A stretch of 64,000 nt of DNA from Arenicola marina (Eukaryota > Annelida > Polychaeta > Arenicolidae), in assembly GCA_964019135.1 (NCBI GenBank), contig OZ025258.1, positions 35,746,126 to 35,810,125 on the forward strand, written 5' to 3'. The position numbers were made by a program, and so were the translations under genes. This document shows positions 39,801-54,800 of this stretch, piece by piece. The stretch's first letter is position 1, and each line of letters starts with the position of its first letter. Below the pieces are notes generated by a model. It ran no database searches and was not told the DNA's origin. It was given only the letters and a program-made list of their open reading frames with translations.

Positions 39801-42800
39801 AGCTGTGGCATGGGAATGGCACGTAGAACACTCCTCCAGTCTGTACGTCAGTAGCTGTGACATGGGAATGGCACGTAGAACACTCCTCCAGTCCGTGCGT
39901 CAGTAGCTGTGGCATGGGAATGGCACGTAGAACACTCCTCCAGTCCGTGCGTCAGTAGATGTGGCATAGGAATGGCACGTAGAACACTCCTCCAGTCCGT
40001 GCGTCAGTAGCTGTGGCATGGGAATGGCACGTAGAACACTCCTCCAGTCCGTGCGTCAGTAGCTGTGGCATGGGAATGGCACGTAGAACACTCCTCCAGT
40101 CCGTGCGTCAGTAGCTGTGGCATGGGAATGGCACGTAGAACACTCCTCCAGTCCGTGCGTCAGTAGCTGTGACATGGGAATGGCACGTAGAACACTCCTC
40201 CAGTCCGTGCGTCAGTAGATGTGGCATAGGAATGGCACGTAGAACACTCCTCCAGTCTGTACGTCAGTAGCTGTGACATGGGAATGGCACGTAGAACACT
40301 CCTCCAGTCCGTGCGTCAGTAGCTGTGGCATGGGAATGGCACGTAGAACACTCCTCCAGTCCGTGCGTCAGTAGCTGTGGCATGGGAATGGCACGTAGAA
40401 CACTCCTCCAGTCCGTGCGTCAGTAGCTGTGACATGGGAATGGCACGTAGAACACTCCTCCAGTCCGTGCGTCAGTAGCTGTGGCATGGGAATGGCACGT
40501 AGAACACTCCTCCAGTCCGTGCGTCAGTAGATGTGGCATAGAAATGGCACGTAGAACACTCTTCCAGCCCGTGCGTCAGTAGCTGTGGCATGGGAATGGC
40601 ACGTAGAACACTCCTCCAGTCCGTGCGTCAGTAGCTGTGGCATGGGAATGGCATGTAGAACACTCCTCCAGTCCGTGGGTCAGTAGCTGTGGCACGGGAA
40701 TGGCATGTAGAACCCTCCTCCAGTCCGTGCGTCAGTAGCTGTGGCATGGGAATGGCACGTAGAACACTCCTCCAGTCCGTGCGTCAGTAGCTGTGGCATG
40801 GGAATGGCATGTAGAACACTCCTCCAGTCCGTGCGTCAGTAGCTGTGGCATGGGAATGGCACGTAGAACACTCCTCCAGTCCGTGCGTCAGTAGCTGTGG
40901 CATGGGAATGGCATGTAGAACACTCATCCAGTCCGTGCGTCAGTAGCTGTGGCATGGGAATGGCATGTAGAACACTCATCCAGTCCGTGCGTCAGTAGCT
41001 GTGGCATGGGAATGGCATGTAGAACACTCCTCCAGTCCCTGCGTCAGTAGCTGTGGCATGGGAATGGCATGTAGAACACTCCTCCAGTCCGTGCGTCAGT
41101 AGCTGTGGCATGGGAATGGCATGTAGAACACTCCTCCAGTCCGTGGGTCAGTAGCTGTGGCATGGGAATGGCACGTAGAACACTCCTCCAGTCCGTGTGT
41201 CAGTAGCTGTGGCATGGGAATGGCATGTAGAACACTCCTCCAGTCCCTGCGTCAGTAGCTGTGGCATGGGAATGGCATGTAGAACACTCCTCCAGTCCGT
41301 GCGTCAGTAGCTGTGGCATGGGAATGGCATGTAGAACACTCCCCCAGTCCGTGCGTCAGTAGCTGTGGCATGGGAATGGCAAGTAGAACACTCCTCCAGT
41401 CCGTGCGTCAGTAGCTGTGGCATGGGAATGGCATGTAGAACCCTCCTACAGTCCGTGTGTCAGTAGCTGTGGCATGGGAATGGCACGTAGAACACTCCTC
41501 CAGTCCGTGCGTCAGTAGCTGTGGCATGGGAATGGCATGTAGAACACTCCTCCAGTCCCTGCGTCAGTAGCTGTGGCATGGGAATGGCATGTAGAACACT
41601 CCTCCAGTCCGTGCGTCAGTAGCTGTGGCATGGGAATGGCATATAGAACACTCCTCCAGTCCGTGCGTCAGTAGCTGTGGCATGGGAATGGCAAGTAGAA
41701 CACTCCCCCAGTCCGTGCGTCAGTAGCTGTGGCATGGGAATGGCAAGTAGAACACTCCTCCAGTCCGTGCGTCAGTAGCTGTGGCATGGGAATGGCATGT
41801 AGAACCCTCCTACAGTCCGTGTGTCAGTAGCTGTGGCATGGGAATGGCATGTAGAACACTCCTCCAGTCCGTGCGTCAGTAGCTGTGGCATGGGAATGGC
41901 ATGTAGAACACTCCTCCAGCCCGTGCGTCAGTAGCTGTGGCATGAGAATGGCATGTAGAACACTCCTCCAGTCCGTGCGTCAGTGGCTGTGGCATGGGAA
42001 TGGCATGTAGAACACTCCTCCAGTCTGTGCGTCAGTAGCTGTGGCATTGGACTGGCATGTAGAACACTCCTCCAGTCCGTGCGTCAGTGGCTGTGGCATG
42101 GGAATGGCATGTAGAACACTCCTCCAGTCCGTGCGTCAGTAGCTGTGGCATGGGAATGGCATGTAGAACACTCCTCCAGTCCGTGCGTCAGTAGCTGTGG
42201 CATGGGAATGGCACGTAGAACACTCCTCCAGTCCGTGCGTCAGTAGCTGTGGCATTGGACTGGCACGTAGAACACTCCTCCAGTCCGTGCGTCAGTAGCT
42301 GTGGCATGGGAATGGCACGTAGAACACTCCTCCAGTCCATGCGTCAGTAGCTGTGGCATGGGAATGGCATGTAGAACACTCCTCCAGTCCGTGCGTCAGT
42401 AGCTGTGGCATGGGAATGGCACGTAGAACACTCCTCCAGTCCGTGCGTCAGTAGCTGTGGCATTGGACTGGCACGTAGAACACTCCTCCAGTCCGTGCGT
42501 CAGTAGCTGTGGCATGGGAATGGCACGTAGAACACTCCTCCAGTCCATGCGTCAGTAGCTGTGGCATGGGAATGGCACGTAGAACACTCCTCCAGTCCGT
42601 GCGTCAGTAGCTGTGGCATTGGACTGGCACGTAGAACACTCCCCCAGTCCGTGCGTCAGTAGCTGTGGCATGGGAATGGCACGTAGAACACTCCTCCAGT
42701 CCATGCGTCAGTAGCTGTGGCATGGGAATGGCATGTAGAACACTCCTCCAGTCCGTGCGTCAGTAGCTGTGGCATGGGAATGGCATGTAGAACACTCCTC

Positions 42801-45800
42801 CAGTCCGTGCGTCAGTAGCTGTGGCATGGGAATGCCATGTAGAACACTCCTCCAGTCCGTGCGTCAGTAGCTGTGGCATGGGAATGGCATGTAGAACACT
42901 CCTCCAGTCCGTGCGTCAGTAGCTGTGGCATGGGAATGGCACGTAGAACACTCTACCAGCCCGTGCGGCAGTAGCTGTGAAATGATTCCTGGAAATGTGA
43001 TGCATATCCTAAAAATGGTTTATGAATACGGGCCCTGGCACCAACAATTTCATCGTCCTGGGAGTTTAGTCAGCATTACATTAGCATATATATTTTTTAT
43101 ATTTACGCAAAAAGTTACCTAATACAAAAACATTTTGCCGGATCCTATTTCCGTAGGAGGCCAAGTCGGCGGCGTCGACGGCTGTGACGTTAGCCAGTGA
43201 ATACCTGGCGACGAAGGCAGCGCACCTGGCGGACTCCTTCCAGATGGCGATCACCTCTTACGCTTTGCAAAAGAGCGGCAACAGCTACAAGGATGAAGCC
43301 TTCCTAATCCTGCAGACCATGTCGCGGCAAGATACTGTGGGTGAGAACGTCTGATTCAGAAGGGGAATATCCATCAATACATGTGCGTGTATAATGCGTG
43401 AGTAAACGTCCTTGAACCGTACGTGCAGTCCCCAGAGGTCGACGGGACGAGGTTGGTCATACTGCAGCCGGTGTCGGGGTAAATATACTCACCTTATAGA
43501 TAAATACCTTCTTTTTTTCTATACAAAAATGGGTACCTGTTTCCGTGGAAATTCTATGTAATAATACTGTTATTGACTTTTGTATTCGTGACTTCAGTAG
43601 CATGAAATGTAGTGATCTTGTCATCATTTATCTTATCTGTGTGTTTACATCAATATAATATAAATCATAGAACAGGATATAGAAATATAGTACAGAAAAA
43701 TTACAATTCCAGTTGACGCAACAGGCTGGTTTGAATCTATCCCACGTAACCTTTTTTGGAAGCCTTGGCTTAAATCTAAATGTTCGTATATTCCCTACAT
43801 TGTGAATAGAGATGTAATATAGCGTGTAGTGTTTTGAGGCGGACGGGTACCCTCCCCCCCCCCAACCCACCTCCCGCCCCAGCCTCATGTGCCAAGATGA
43901 GTCTTATTGTGAAAATGGACGCTTCCTTGCAGACAGCCACCCGTACTGGTGTACCTGGGAGTTAGAATCCAACCCCTACGACATCGTCGACAATAAATAC
44001 ATGTTACTGTCGCGGCCAGACTTCCCGAACCTGTCCAACGCTGTCATGGCAACGTCCTACGCCATGCTGCTGTATCTAGATCACGGGATGTTCGAGGAAT
44101 CCAGACCCATCATGAAATGGATTGTCAATAGTCACCAGTCCGACCTTTGTTTCGCATCCGACCTGGTAAAGATTACCGCATTATTGAAGATGACAAGGAG
44201 TCGATTTTTTTAGTAGCCCCATATGAGGTGTATATAATGGTATTATTATTATGCAAGATCTGTAACTTCTAACCATTTAAACAGGCTTTTCCCGTAAAAG
44301 TTGTTACTATATAGAGTTTGAGCTTTTCATTGCCGCAATACACATAGCCACCAACTTACGATGAGCTCTCAAACCAAATTAATGTAGCCATGGATTATAA
44401 CTGATGACTGACCTGCCCCGCCCACTCTCGGTGCAGGACACACTGTTAGGCGTGCGGGCGCTGACGGAGTACGCCAAGCGGGAGACCAACCACCAGTTCT
44501 ACAACATGGCCATCGACATTAAGGCCACGTCGTCCCCAGACTGGCACGAAACAGCCCGAATCAACGCCTCGTCCTTCCCCCTCTACTACAGCTATAGCGT
44601 GAGTTAACATGTCGAGTCAACGCCTCGTCCTTCCCACTCTACCACACCTATAACGTGAGTTAACATGTCGAGTCAACGCCTCGTCCTTCCCCCTCTACTA
44701 CACCTATAACGTGAGTTAACATGTCGAGTCAACGCCTCGTCCTTCCCCCTCTACTACAGCTATAACGTGCGTTAACATGTCGAATCAACGCCTCGTCCTT
44801 CCCACTCTACCACACCTATAACGTGAGTTAACATGTCGAATCAACGCCTCGTCCTTCCCACTCTACTACACCTATAACGTGAGTTAACATGTCGAATCAA
44901 CGCCTCGTCCTTCCCACTCTACCACACCTATAACGTGAGTTAACATGTCGAATCAACGCCTCGTCCTTCCCACTCTACCACACTTATAACGTGAGTTAAC
45001 ATGTCGAATCAACGCCTCGTCCTTCCCCCTCTACTACAGCTATAGCGTGAATTAACATGTCGAGTCAACGCCTCGTCCTTCCCCCTCTACTACAGCTATA
45101 ACGTGAATTAACATGTCGAATCAACGCCTCGTCCTTCGCCCTCTACTACAGCTATAGCGTGAGTTAACATGTCGAGTCAACGCCTCGTCCTTCCCACTCT
45201 ACCACACCTATAACGTGAGTTAACATGTCGAGTCAACGCCTCGTCCTTCCCACTCTACCAGACCTATAACGTGAGTTAACATGTCGAATCAACGCCTCGT
45301 CCTTCCCACTCTACCACACCTATAACGTGAGTTAACATGTCGAATCAACGCCTCGTCCTTCCCCCTCTACTACAGCTATAACGTGAATTAACATGTCGAG
45401 TCAACGCCTCGTCCTTCCCCCTCTACTACAGCTATAACGTGAATTAACATGTCGAATCAACGCCTCGTCCTTCCCCCTCTACTACAGCTATAGCCTGAGG
45501 TAACATGTTGAGTCAACGCCTCGTCCTTCCCCCTCTACTACAGTTATTAACGTGAGTTAACATGTCGAGTCAACGCCTCGTCCTTCCCCCTCTACCACAC
45601 CTATAACGTGAATTAACATGTCGAGTCAAAGCCTCGTCCTTCCCCCTCTACTACAGCTATAACGTGAGTTAACATGTCGAGTCAACGCCTCGTTCTTCCC
45701 CCTCTACTACAGCTATAACGTGAATTAACATGTCGAGTCAACGCCTCGTCCTTCCCCCTCTACTACAGCTATAAGGTGAATTAACATGTCGAATCAACGC

Positions 45801-48800
45801 CTCGTCCTTCCCCCTCTACTACAGCTATAGCGTGAGTTAACATGTCGAGTCAACGCCTCGTCCTTCCCCCTCTACTACAGCTATAACGTGAGTTAACATG
45901 TCGAGTCAACGCCTCGTCCTTCCCCCTCTACTACAGCTATAGCGTGAGTTAACATGTCGAGTCAACGCCTCGTCCTTCCCCCTCTACTACAGCTATAACG
46001 TGAGTTAACATGTCGAGTCAACGCCTCGTCCTTCCCCCTCTACCACACCTAGAGCGTGAATTAACATGTCGAATCAACGCCTCGTCCTTCCCCCTCTACT
46101 ACAGCTATAACGTGAGTTAACATGTCGAGTCAACGCCTCGTCCTTCCCCTTCTATTACAGCTATAGCGTGAGTTAACATGTCGAGTCAACGCCTCGTCCT
46201 TCCCCTCTACTACACCTATTACGTGAGTTAACATGTCGAGTCAACGCCTCGTCCTTCCCCCTCTACTACACCTATAACGTGAGTTAACATGTCGAATCAA
46301 CGCCTCGTCCTTCCCCCTCTACTACAGCTATAACGTGAGGTAACATGTCGAATCAACGCCTCGTCCTTCCCCTCTACTACACCTAGAGCGTGAGTTAACA
46401 TGTCGAATCAACGCCTCGTCCTTCCCCCTCTACTACAGCTATAACGTGAGTTAACATGTCGAATCAACGCCTCGTCCTCCCCCTCCACTACAACTATAAC
46501 GTGAGTTAACATGTCGACTCAACGCCTCGTCCTTCCCACTCTACCACACCTATAACGTGAGTTAACATGTCGAATCAACGCCTCGTCCTTCCCACTCTAC
46601 CAGACCTATAACGTGAGTTAACATGTCGAATCAACGCCTCGTCCTTCGCACTCTACCAGACCTATAACGTGAGTTAACATGTCGAATCAACGCCTCGCCC
46701 TTCCCCCTCTACTACACCTATAACGTGAGTTAACATGTCGAGTCGACGCCTCGTCCTTCCCCCTCTACTACAGCTATAACGTGCGTTAACATGTCGAATC
46801 AACGCCTCGTCCTTCCCACTCTACCACACCTATAACGTGAGTTAACATGTCGAATCAACGCCTCGTCCTTCCCACTCTACCAGACCTATAACGTGAGTTA
46901 ACATGTCGAATCAACGCCTCGTCCTTCCCACTATACCACTCTTATAACGTGAGTTAACATGTCGAATCAACGCCTCGTCCTTCCCCCTCTACTACAGCTA
47001 TAGCGTGAATTAACATGTCGAGTCAACGCCTCGTCCTTCCCCCTCTACTACAGCTATAACGTGAATTAACATGTCGAATCAACGCCTCGTCCTTCGCCCT
47101 CTACTACAGCTATAGCGTGAGTTAACATGTCGAGTCAACGCCTCGTCCTTCCCACTCTACCACACCTATAACGTGAGTTAACATGTCGAATCAACGCCTC
47201 GTCCTTCCCACTCTACCAGACCTATAACGTGAGTTAACATGTCGAATCAACGCCTCGTCCTTCCCACTCTACCACACCTATAACGTGAGTTAACATGTCG
47301 AATCAACGCCTCGTCCTTCCCCCTCTACTACAGCTATAACGTGAATTAACATGTCGAGTCAACGCCTCGTCCTTCCCCCTCTACTACAGCTATAACGTGA
47401 ATTAACATGGCGAATCAACGCCTCGTCCTTCCCCCTCTACTACAGCTACAGCGTGAGTTAACATGTCGAGTCAACGCCTCGTCCTTCCCCCTCTACTACA
47501 GTTATTAACGTGAGTTAACATGTCGAGTCAACGCCTCGTCCTTCCCCCTCTACCACACCTATAACGTGAATTAACATGTCGAGTCAACGCCTCGTCCTTC
47601 CCCCTCTACTACAGCTATAACGTGAGTTAACATGTCGAGTCAACGCCTCGTTCTTCCCCCTCTACTACAGCTATAACGTGAATTAACATGTCGAGTCAAC
47701 GCCTCGTCCTTCCCCCTCTACTACAGCTATAACGTGAATTAACATGTCGAATCAACGCCTCGTCCTTCCCCCTCTACTACAGCTATAGCGTGAGTTAACA
47801 TGTCGAGTCAACGCCTCGTCCTTCCCCCTCTACTACAGCTATAACGTGAGTTAACATGTCGAGTCAACGCCTCGTCCTTCCCCCTCTACTACAGCTATAA
47901 CGTGAGTTAACATGTCGAGTCAACGCCTCGTCCTTCCCCCTCTACTACAGCTATAACGTGAGTTAACATGTCGAGTCAACGCCTCGTCCTTCCCCCTCTA
48001 CCACACCTAGAGCGTGAGTTAACATGTCGAATCAACGCCTCGTCCTTCCCCTTCTATTACAGCTATAGCGTGAGTTAACATGTCGAGTCAACGCCTCGTC
48101 CTTCCCCTCTACTACACCTATTACGTGAGTTAACATGTCGAGTCAACGCCTCGTCCTTCCCCCTCTACTACACCTATAACGTGAGTTAACATGTCGAATC
48201 AACGCCTCGTCCTTCCCCCTCTACTACAGCTATAACGTGAGGTAACATGTCGAATCAACGCCTCGTCCTTCCCCTCTACTACACCTAGAGCGTGAGTTCA
48301 CATGTCGAATCAACGCCTCGTCCTTCCCCCTCTACTACAGCTATAGCGTGAGTTAACATGTCGAATCAACGCCTCGTCCTTCCCCCTCTACTACAACTAT
48401 AACGTGAGTTAACATGTCGAATCAACGCCTCGTCCTTCCCACTCTACCACACCTATAACGTGAGTTAACATGTCGAATCAACGCCTCGTCCTTCCCCCTC
48501 TACTACAGCTATAGCGTGAGTTAACATGTCGAGTCAACGCCTCGTCCTTCCCCCTCTACTACAGCTATAACGTGAGTTAACATGTCGAGTCAACGCCTCG
48601 TCCTTCCCCCTCTACTACAGCTATAGCGTGAGTTAACATGTCGAGTCAACGCCTCGTCCTTCCCCCTCTACTACAGCTATAACGTGAGTTAACATGTCGA
48701 GTCAACGCCTCGTCCTTGCCCTTCTACCACACCTAGAGCGTGAGTTAACATGTCGAATCAACGCCTCGTCCTTCCCCCTCTATTACAGCTATAGCGTGAG

Positions 48801-51800
48801 TTAACATGTCGAGTCAACGCCTCGTCCTTCCCCTCTACTACACCTATTACGTGAGTTAACATGTCGAGTCAACGCCTCGTCCTTCCCCTCTACTACACCT
48901 ATAACGTGAGTTAACATGTCGAATCAACGCCTCGTCCTTCCCCCTCTACTACAGCTATAACGTGAGGTAACATGTCGAATGAACGCCTCGTCCTTCCCCT
49001 CTACTACACCTAGAGCGTGAGTTAACATGTCGAATCAACGCCTCGTCCTTCCCCCTCTACTACAGCTATAACGTGAGTTAACATGTCGAATCAACGCCTC
49101 GTCCTTCCCCCTCCACTACAACTATAACGTGAGTTAACATGTCGACTCAACGCCTCGTCCTTCCCACTCTACCACACCTATAACGTGAGTTAACATGTCG
49201 AATCAACGCCTCGTCCTTCCCACTCTACCAGACCTATAACGTGAGTTAACATGTCGAATCAACGCCTCGTCCTTCCCACTCTACCACACCTATAACGTGA
49301 GTTAACATGTCGAATCAACACCTCGCCCTTCCCCCTCTACTACACCTATAACGTGAGTTAACATGTCGAGTCGACGCCTCGTCCTTCCCCCTCTACTACA
49401 GCTATAACGTGCGTTAACATGTCGAATCAACGCCTCGTCCTTCCCACTCTACCACACCTATAACGTGAGTTAACATGTCGAATCAACGCCTCGTCCTTCC
49501 CACTCTACCAGACCTATAACGTGAGTTAACATGTCGAATCAACGCCTCGTCCTTCCCACTCTACCACACTTATAACGTGAGTTAACATGTCGAATCAACG
49601 CCTCGTCCTTCCCCCTCTACTACAGCTATAGCGTGAATTAACATGTCGAGTCAACGCCTCGTCCTTCCCCCTCTACTACAGCTATAACGTGAATTAACAT
49701 GTCGAATCAACGCCTCGTCCTTCGCCCTCTACTACAGCTATAGCGTGAGTTAACATGTCGAGTCAACGCCTCGTCCTTCCCACTCTACCACACCTATAGC
49801 GTGAGTTAACATGTCGAGTCAACGCCTCGTCCTTCCCCTCTACTACACCTATTACGTGAGTTAACATGTCGAGTCAACGCCTCGTCCTTCCCCCTCTACT
49901 ACACCTATAACGTGAGTTAACATGTCGAATCAACGCCTCGTCCTTCCCCCTCTACTACAGCTATAACGTGAGGTAACATGTCGAATCAACGCCTCGTCCT
50001 TCCCCTCTACTACACATAGAGCGTGAGTTCACATGTCGAATCAACGCCTCGTCCTTCCCCCTCTACTACAGCTATAGCGTGAGTTAACATGTCGAATCAA
50101 CGCCTCGTCCTTCCCCCTCTACTACAACTATAACGTGAGTTAACATGTCGAATCAACGCCTCGTCCTTCCCACTCTACCACACCTATAACGTGAGTTAAC
50201 ATGTCGAATCAACGCCTCGTCCTTCCCCCTCTACTACAGCTATAGCGTGAGTTAACATGTCGAGTCAACGCCTCGTCCTTCCCCCTCTACTACAGCTATA
50301 GCGTGAGTTAACATGTCGAGTCAACGCCTCGTCCTTCCCCCTCTACTACAGCTATAGCGTGAGTTAACATGTCGAGTCAACGCCTCGTCCTTCCCCCTCT
50401 ACTACAGCTATAACGTGAGTTAACATGTCGAGTCAACGCCTCGTCCTTGCCCTTCTACCACACCTAGAGCGTGAGTTGACATGTCGAATCAACGCCTCGT
50501 CCTTCCCCCTCTACTACAGCTATAACGTGAGGTAACATGTCGAATCAACGCCTCGTCCTTCCCCTTTACTACACCTAGAGCGTGAGTTCACATGTCGAAT
50601 CAACGCCTCGTCCTTCCCCCTCTACTACAGCTATAGCGTGAGTTAACATGTCGAATCAACGCCTCGTCCTTCCCCCTCTACTACAACTATAACGTGAGTT
50701 AACATGTCGAATCAACGCCTCGTCCTTCCCACTCTACCACACCTATAACGTGAGTTAACATGTCGAATCAACGCCTCGTCCTTCCCCCTCTACTACAGCT
50801 ATAGCGTGAGTTAACATGTCGAGTCAACGCCTCGTCCTTCCCCCTCTACTACAGCTATAACGTGAGTTAACATGTCGAGTCAACGCCTCGTCCTTCCCCC
50901 TCTACTACAGCTATAGCGTGAGTTAACATGTCGAGTCAACGCCTCGTCCTTCCCCCTCTACTACAGCTATAACGTGAGTTAACATGTCGAGTCAACGCCT
51001 CGTCCTTGCCCTTCTACCACACCTAGAGCGTGAGTTAACATGTCGAATCAACGCCTCGTCCTTCCCCCTCTATTACAGCTATAGCGTGAGTTAACATGTC
51101 GAGTCAACGCCTCGTCCTTCCCCTCTACTACACCTATTACGTGAGTTAACATGTCGAGTCAACGCCTCGTCCTTCCCCCTCTACTACACCTATAACGTGA
51201 GTTAACATGTCGAATCAACGCCTCGTCCTTCCCCCTCTACTACAGCTATAACGTGAGGTAACATGTCGAATCAACGCCTCGTCCTTCCCCTCTACTACAC
51301 CTAGAGCGTGAGTTAACATGTCGAATCAACGCCTCGTCCTTCCCCCTCTACTACAGCTATAACGTGAGTTAACATGTCGAATCAACGCCTCGTCCTTCCC
51401 CCTCCACTACAACTATAACGTGAGTTAACATGTCGACTCAACGCCTCGTCCTTCCCACTCTACCACACCTATAACGTGAGTTAACATGTCGAATCAACGC
51501 CTCGTCCTTCCCACTCTACCAGACCTATAACGTGAGTTAACATGTCGAATCAACGCCTCGTCCTTCCCACTCTACCAGACCTATAACGTGAGTTAACATG
51601 TCGAATCAACGCCTCGCCCTTCCCCCTCTACTACACCTATAACATGAGTTAACATGTCGAGTCGACGCCTCGTCCTTCCCCCTCTACTACAGCTATAACG
51701 TGCGTTAACATGTCGAATCAACGCCTCGTCCTTCCCACTCTACCACACCTATAACGTGAGTTAACATGTCGAATCAACGCCTCGTCCTTCCCACTCTACC

Positions 51801-54800
51801 AGACCTATAACGTGAGTTAACATGTCGAATCAACGCCTCGTCCTTCCCACTCTACCACACTTATAACGTGAGTTAACATGTCGAATCAACGCCTCGTCCT
51901 TCCCCCTCTACTACTGCTATAGCGTGAATTAACATGTCGAGTCAACGCCTCGTCCTTCTCCCTCTACTACAGCTATAACGTGAATTAACATGTCGAATCA
52001 ACGCCTCGTCCTTCGCCCTCTACTACAGCTATAGCGTGAGTTAACATGTCGAGTCAACGCCTCGTCCTTCCCACTCTACCACACCTATAACGTGAGTTAA
52101 CATGTCGAATCAACGTCTCGTCCTTCCCACTCTACCAGACCTATAACGTGAGTTAACATGTCGAATCAACGCCTCGTCCTTCCCACTCTACCACACCTAT
52201 AACGTGAGTTAACATGTCGAATCAACGCCTCGTCCTTCCCCCTCTACTACAGCTATAACGTGAATTAACATGTCGAGTCAACGCCTCGTCCTTCCCCCTC
52301 TACTACAGCTATAACGTGAATTAACATGTCGAATCAACGCCTCGTCCTTCCCCCTCTACTACAGCTATAGCGTGAGTTAACATGTCGAGTCAACGCCTCG
52401 TCCTTCCCCCTCTACTACAGTTATTAACGTGAGTTAACATGTCGAGTCAACGCCTCGTCCTTCCCCCTCTACCACACCTGTAACGTGAATTAACATGTCG
52501 AGTCAACGCCTCGTCCTTCCCCCTCTACTACAGCTATAACGTGAGTTAACATGTCGAGTCAACGCCTCGTCCTTCCCCCTCTACTACAGCTATAGCGTGA
52601 GTTAACATGTCGAATCAACGCCTCGTCCTTCCCCCTCTACTACAGCTATAACGTGAGTTAACATGTCGAGTCAACGCCTCGTCCTTGCCCTTCTACCACA
52701 CCTAGAGCGTGAGTTAACATGTCGAATCAACGCCTCGTCCTTCCCCCTCTATTACAGCTATAGCGTGAGTTAACATGTCGAGTCAACGCCTCGTCCTTCC
52801 CCTCTACTACACCTATTACGTGAGTTAACATGTCGAGTCAACGCCTCGTCCTTCCCCCTCTACTACACCTATAACGTGAGTTAACATGTCGAATCAACGC
52901 CTCGTCCTTCCCCCTCTACTACAGCTATAACGTGAGGTAACATGTCGAATCAACGCCTCGTCCTTCCCCTCTACTACACCTATAACGTGAGTTAACATGT
53001 CGAATCAACGCCTCGCCCTTCCCCCTCTACTACACCTATAACGTGAGTTAACATGTCGAGTCGACGCCTCGTCCTTCCCCCTCTACTACAGCTATAACGT
53101 GCGTTAACATGTCGAATCAACGCCTCGTCCTTCCCACTCTACCACACCTATAACGTGAGTTAACATGTCGAATCAACGCCTCGTCCTTCCCACTCTACCA
53201 GACCTATAACGTGAGTTAACATGTCGAATCAACGCCTCGTCCTTCCCACTCTACCACACTTATAACGTGAGTTAACATGTCGAATCAACGCCTCGTCCTT
53301 CGCCCTCTACTACAGCTATAGCGTGAGTTAACATGTCGAGTCAACGCCTCGTCCTTCCCACTCTACTACACCTATAACGTGAGTTAACATGTCGAATCAA
53401 CGCCTCGTCCTTCCCACTCTACCAGACCTATAACGTGAGTTAACATGTCGAATCAATGCCTCGTCCTTCCCACTCTACCACACCTATAACGTGAGTTAAC
53501 ATGTCGAATCAACGCCTCGTCCTTCCCCCTCTACTACAGCTATAACGTGAATTAACATGTCGAGTCAACGCCTCGTCCTTCCCCCTCTACTACAGCTATA
53601 ACGTGAATTAACATGTCGAATCAACGCCTCGTCCTTCCCCCTCTACTACAGCTATAGCGTGAGTTAACATGTCGAGTCAACGCCTCGTCCTTCCCCCTCT
53701 ACTACAGTTATTAACGTGAGTTAACATGTCGAGTCAACGCCTCGTCCTTCCCCCTCTACCACACCTATAACGTGAATTAACATGTCGAGTCAACGCCTCG
53801 TCCTTCCCCCTCTACTACAGCTATAACGTGAGTTGACATGTCGAGTCAACGCCTCGTTCTTCCCCCTCTACTACAGCTTTAACGTGAATTAACATGTCGA
53901 GTCAACGCCTCGTCCTTCCCCCTCTACTACAGCTATAACGTGAATTAACATGTCGAATCAACGCCTCGTCCTTCCCCCTCTACTACAGCTATAGCGTGAG
54001 TTAACATGTCGAGTCAACGCCTCGTCCTTCCCCCTCTACTACAGCTATAACGTGAGTTAACATGTCGAGTCAACGCCTCGTCCTTCCCCCTCTACTACAG
54101 CTATAGCGTGAGTTAACATGTCGAGTCAACGCCTCGTCCTTCCCCCTCTACTACAGCTATAACGTGAGTTAACATGTCGAGTCAACGCCTCGTCCTTCCC
54201 CCTCTACCACACCTAGAGCGTGAGTTAACATGTCGAATCAACGCCTCGTCCTTCCCCTTCTATTACAGCTATAGCGTGAGTTAACATGTCGAGTCAACGC
54301 CTCGTCCTTCCCCTCTACTACACCTATTACGTGAGTTAACATGTCGAGTCAACGCCTCGTCCTTCCCCCTCTACTACACCTATAACGTGAGTTAACATGT
54401 CGAATCAACGCCTCGTCCTTCCCCCTCTACTACAGCTATAACGTGAGGTAACATGTCGAATCAACGCCTCGTCCTTCCCCTCTACTACACCTAGAGCGTG
54501 AGTTAACATGTCGAATCAACGCCTCGTCCTTCCCCCTCTACTACAGCTATAGCGTGAGTTAACATGTCGAATCAACGCCTCGTCCTTCCCCCTCTACTAC
54601 AACTATAACGTGAGTTAACATGTCGAATGAACGCCTCGTCCTTCCCACTCTACCACACCTATAACGTGAGTTAACATGTCGAATCAACGCCTCGTCCTTC
54701 CCCCTCTACTACAGCTATAGCGTGAGTTAACATGTCGAGTCAACGCCTCGTCCTTCCCCCTCTACTACAGCTATAACGTGAGTTAACATGTCGAGTCAAC

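Noticed and set aside
32215..42965. CRISPR array
   Set aside because: Units are contiguous with no variable spacers, the window is an intron-bearing eukaryotic gene, and no cas genes are present. The same applies to the intron 31 array.
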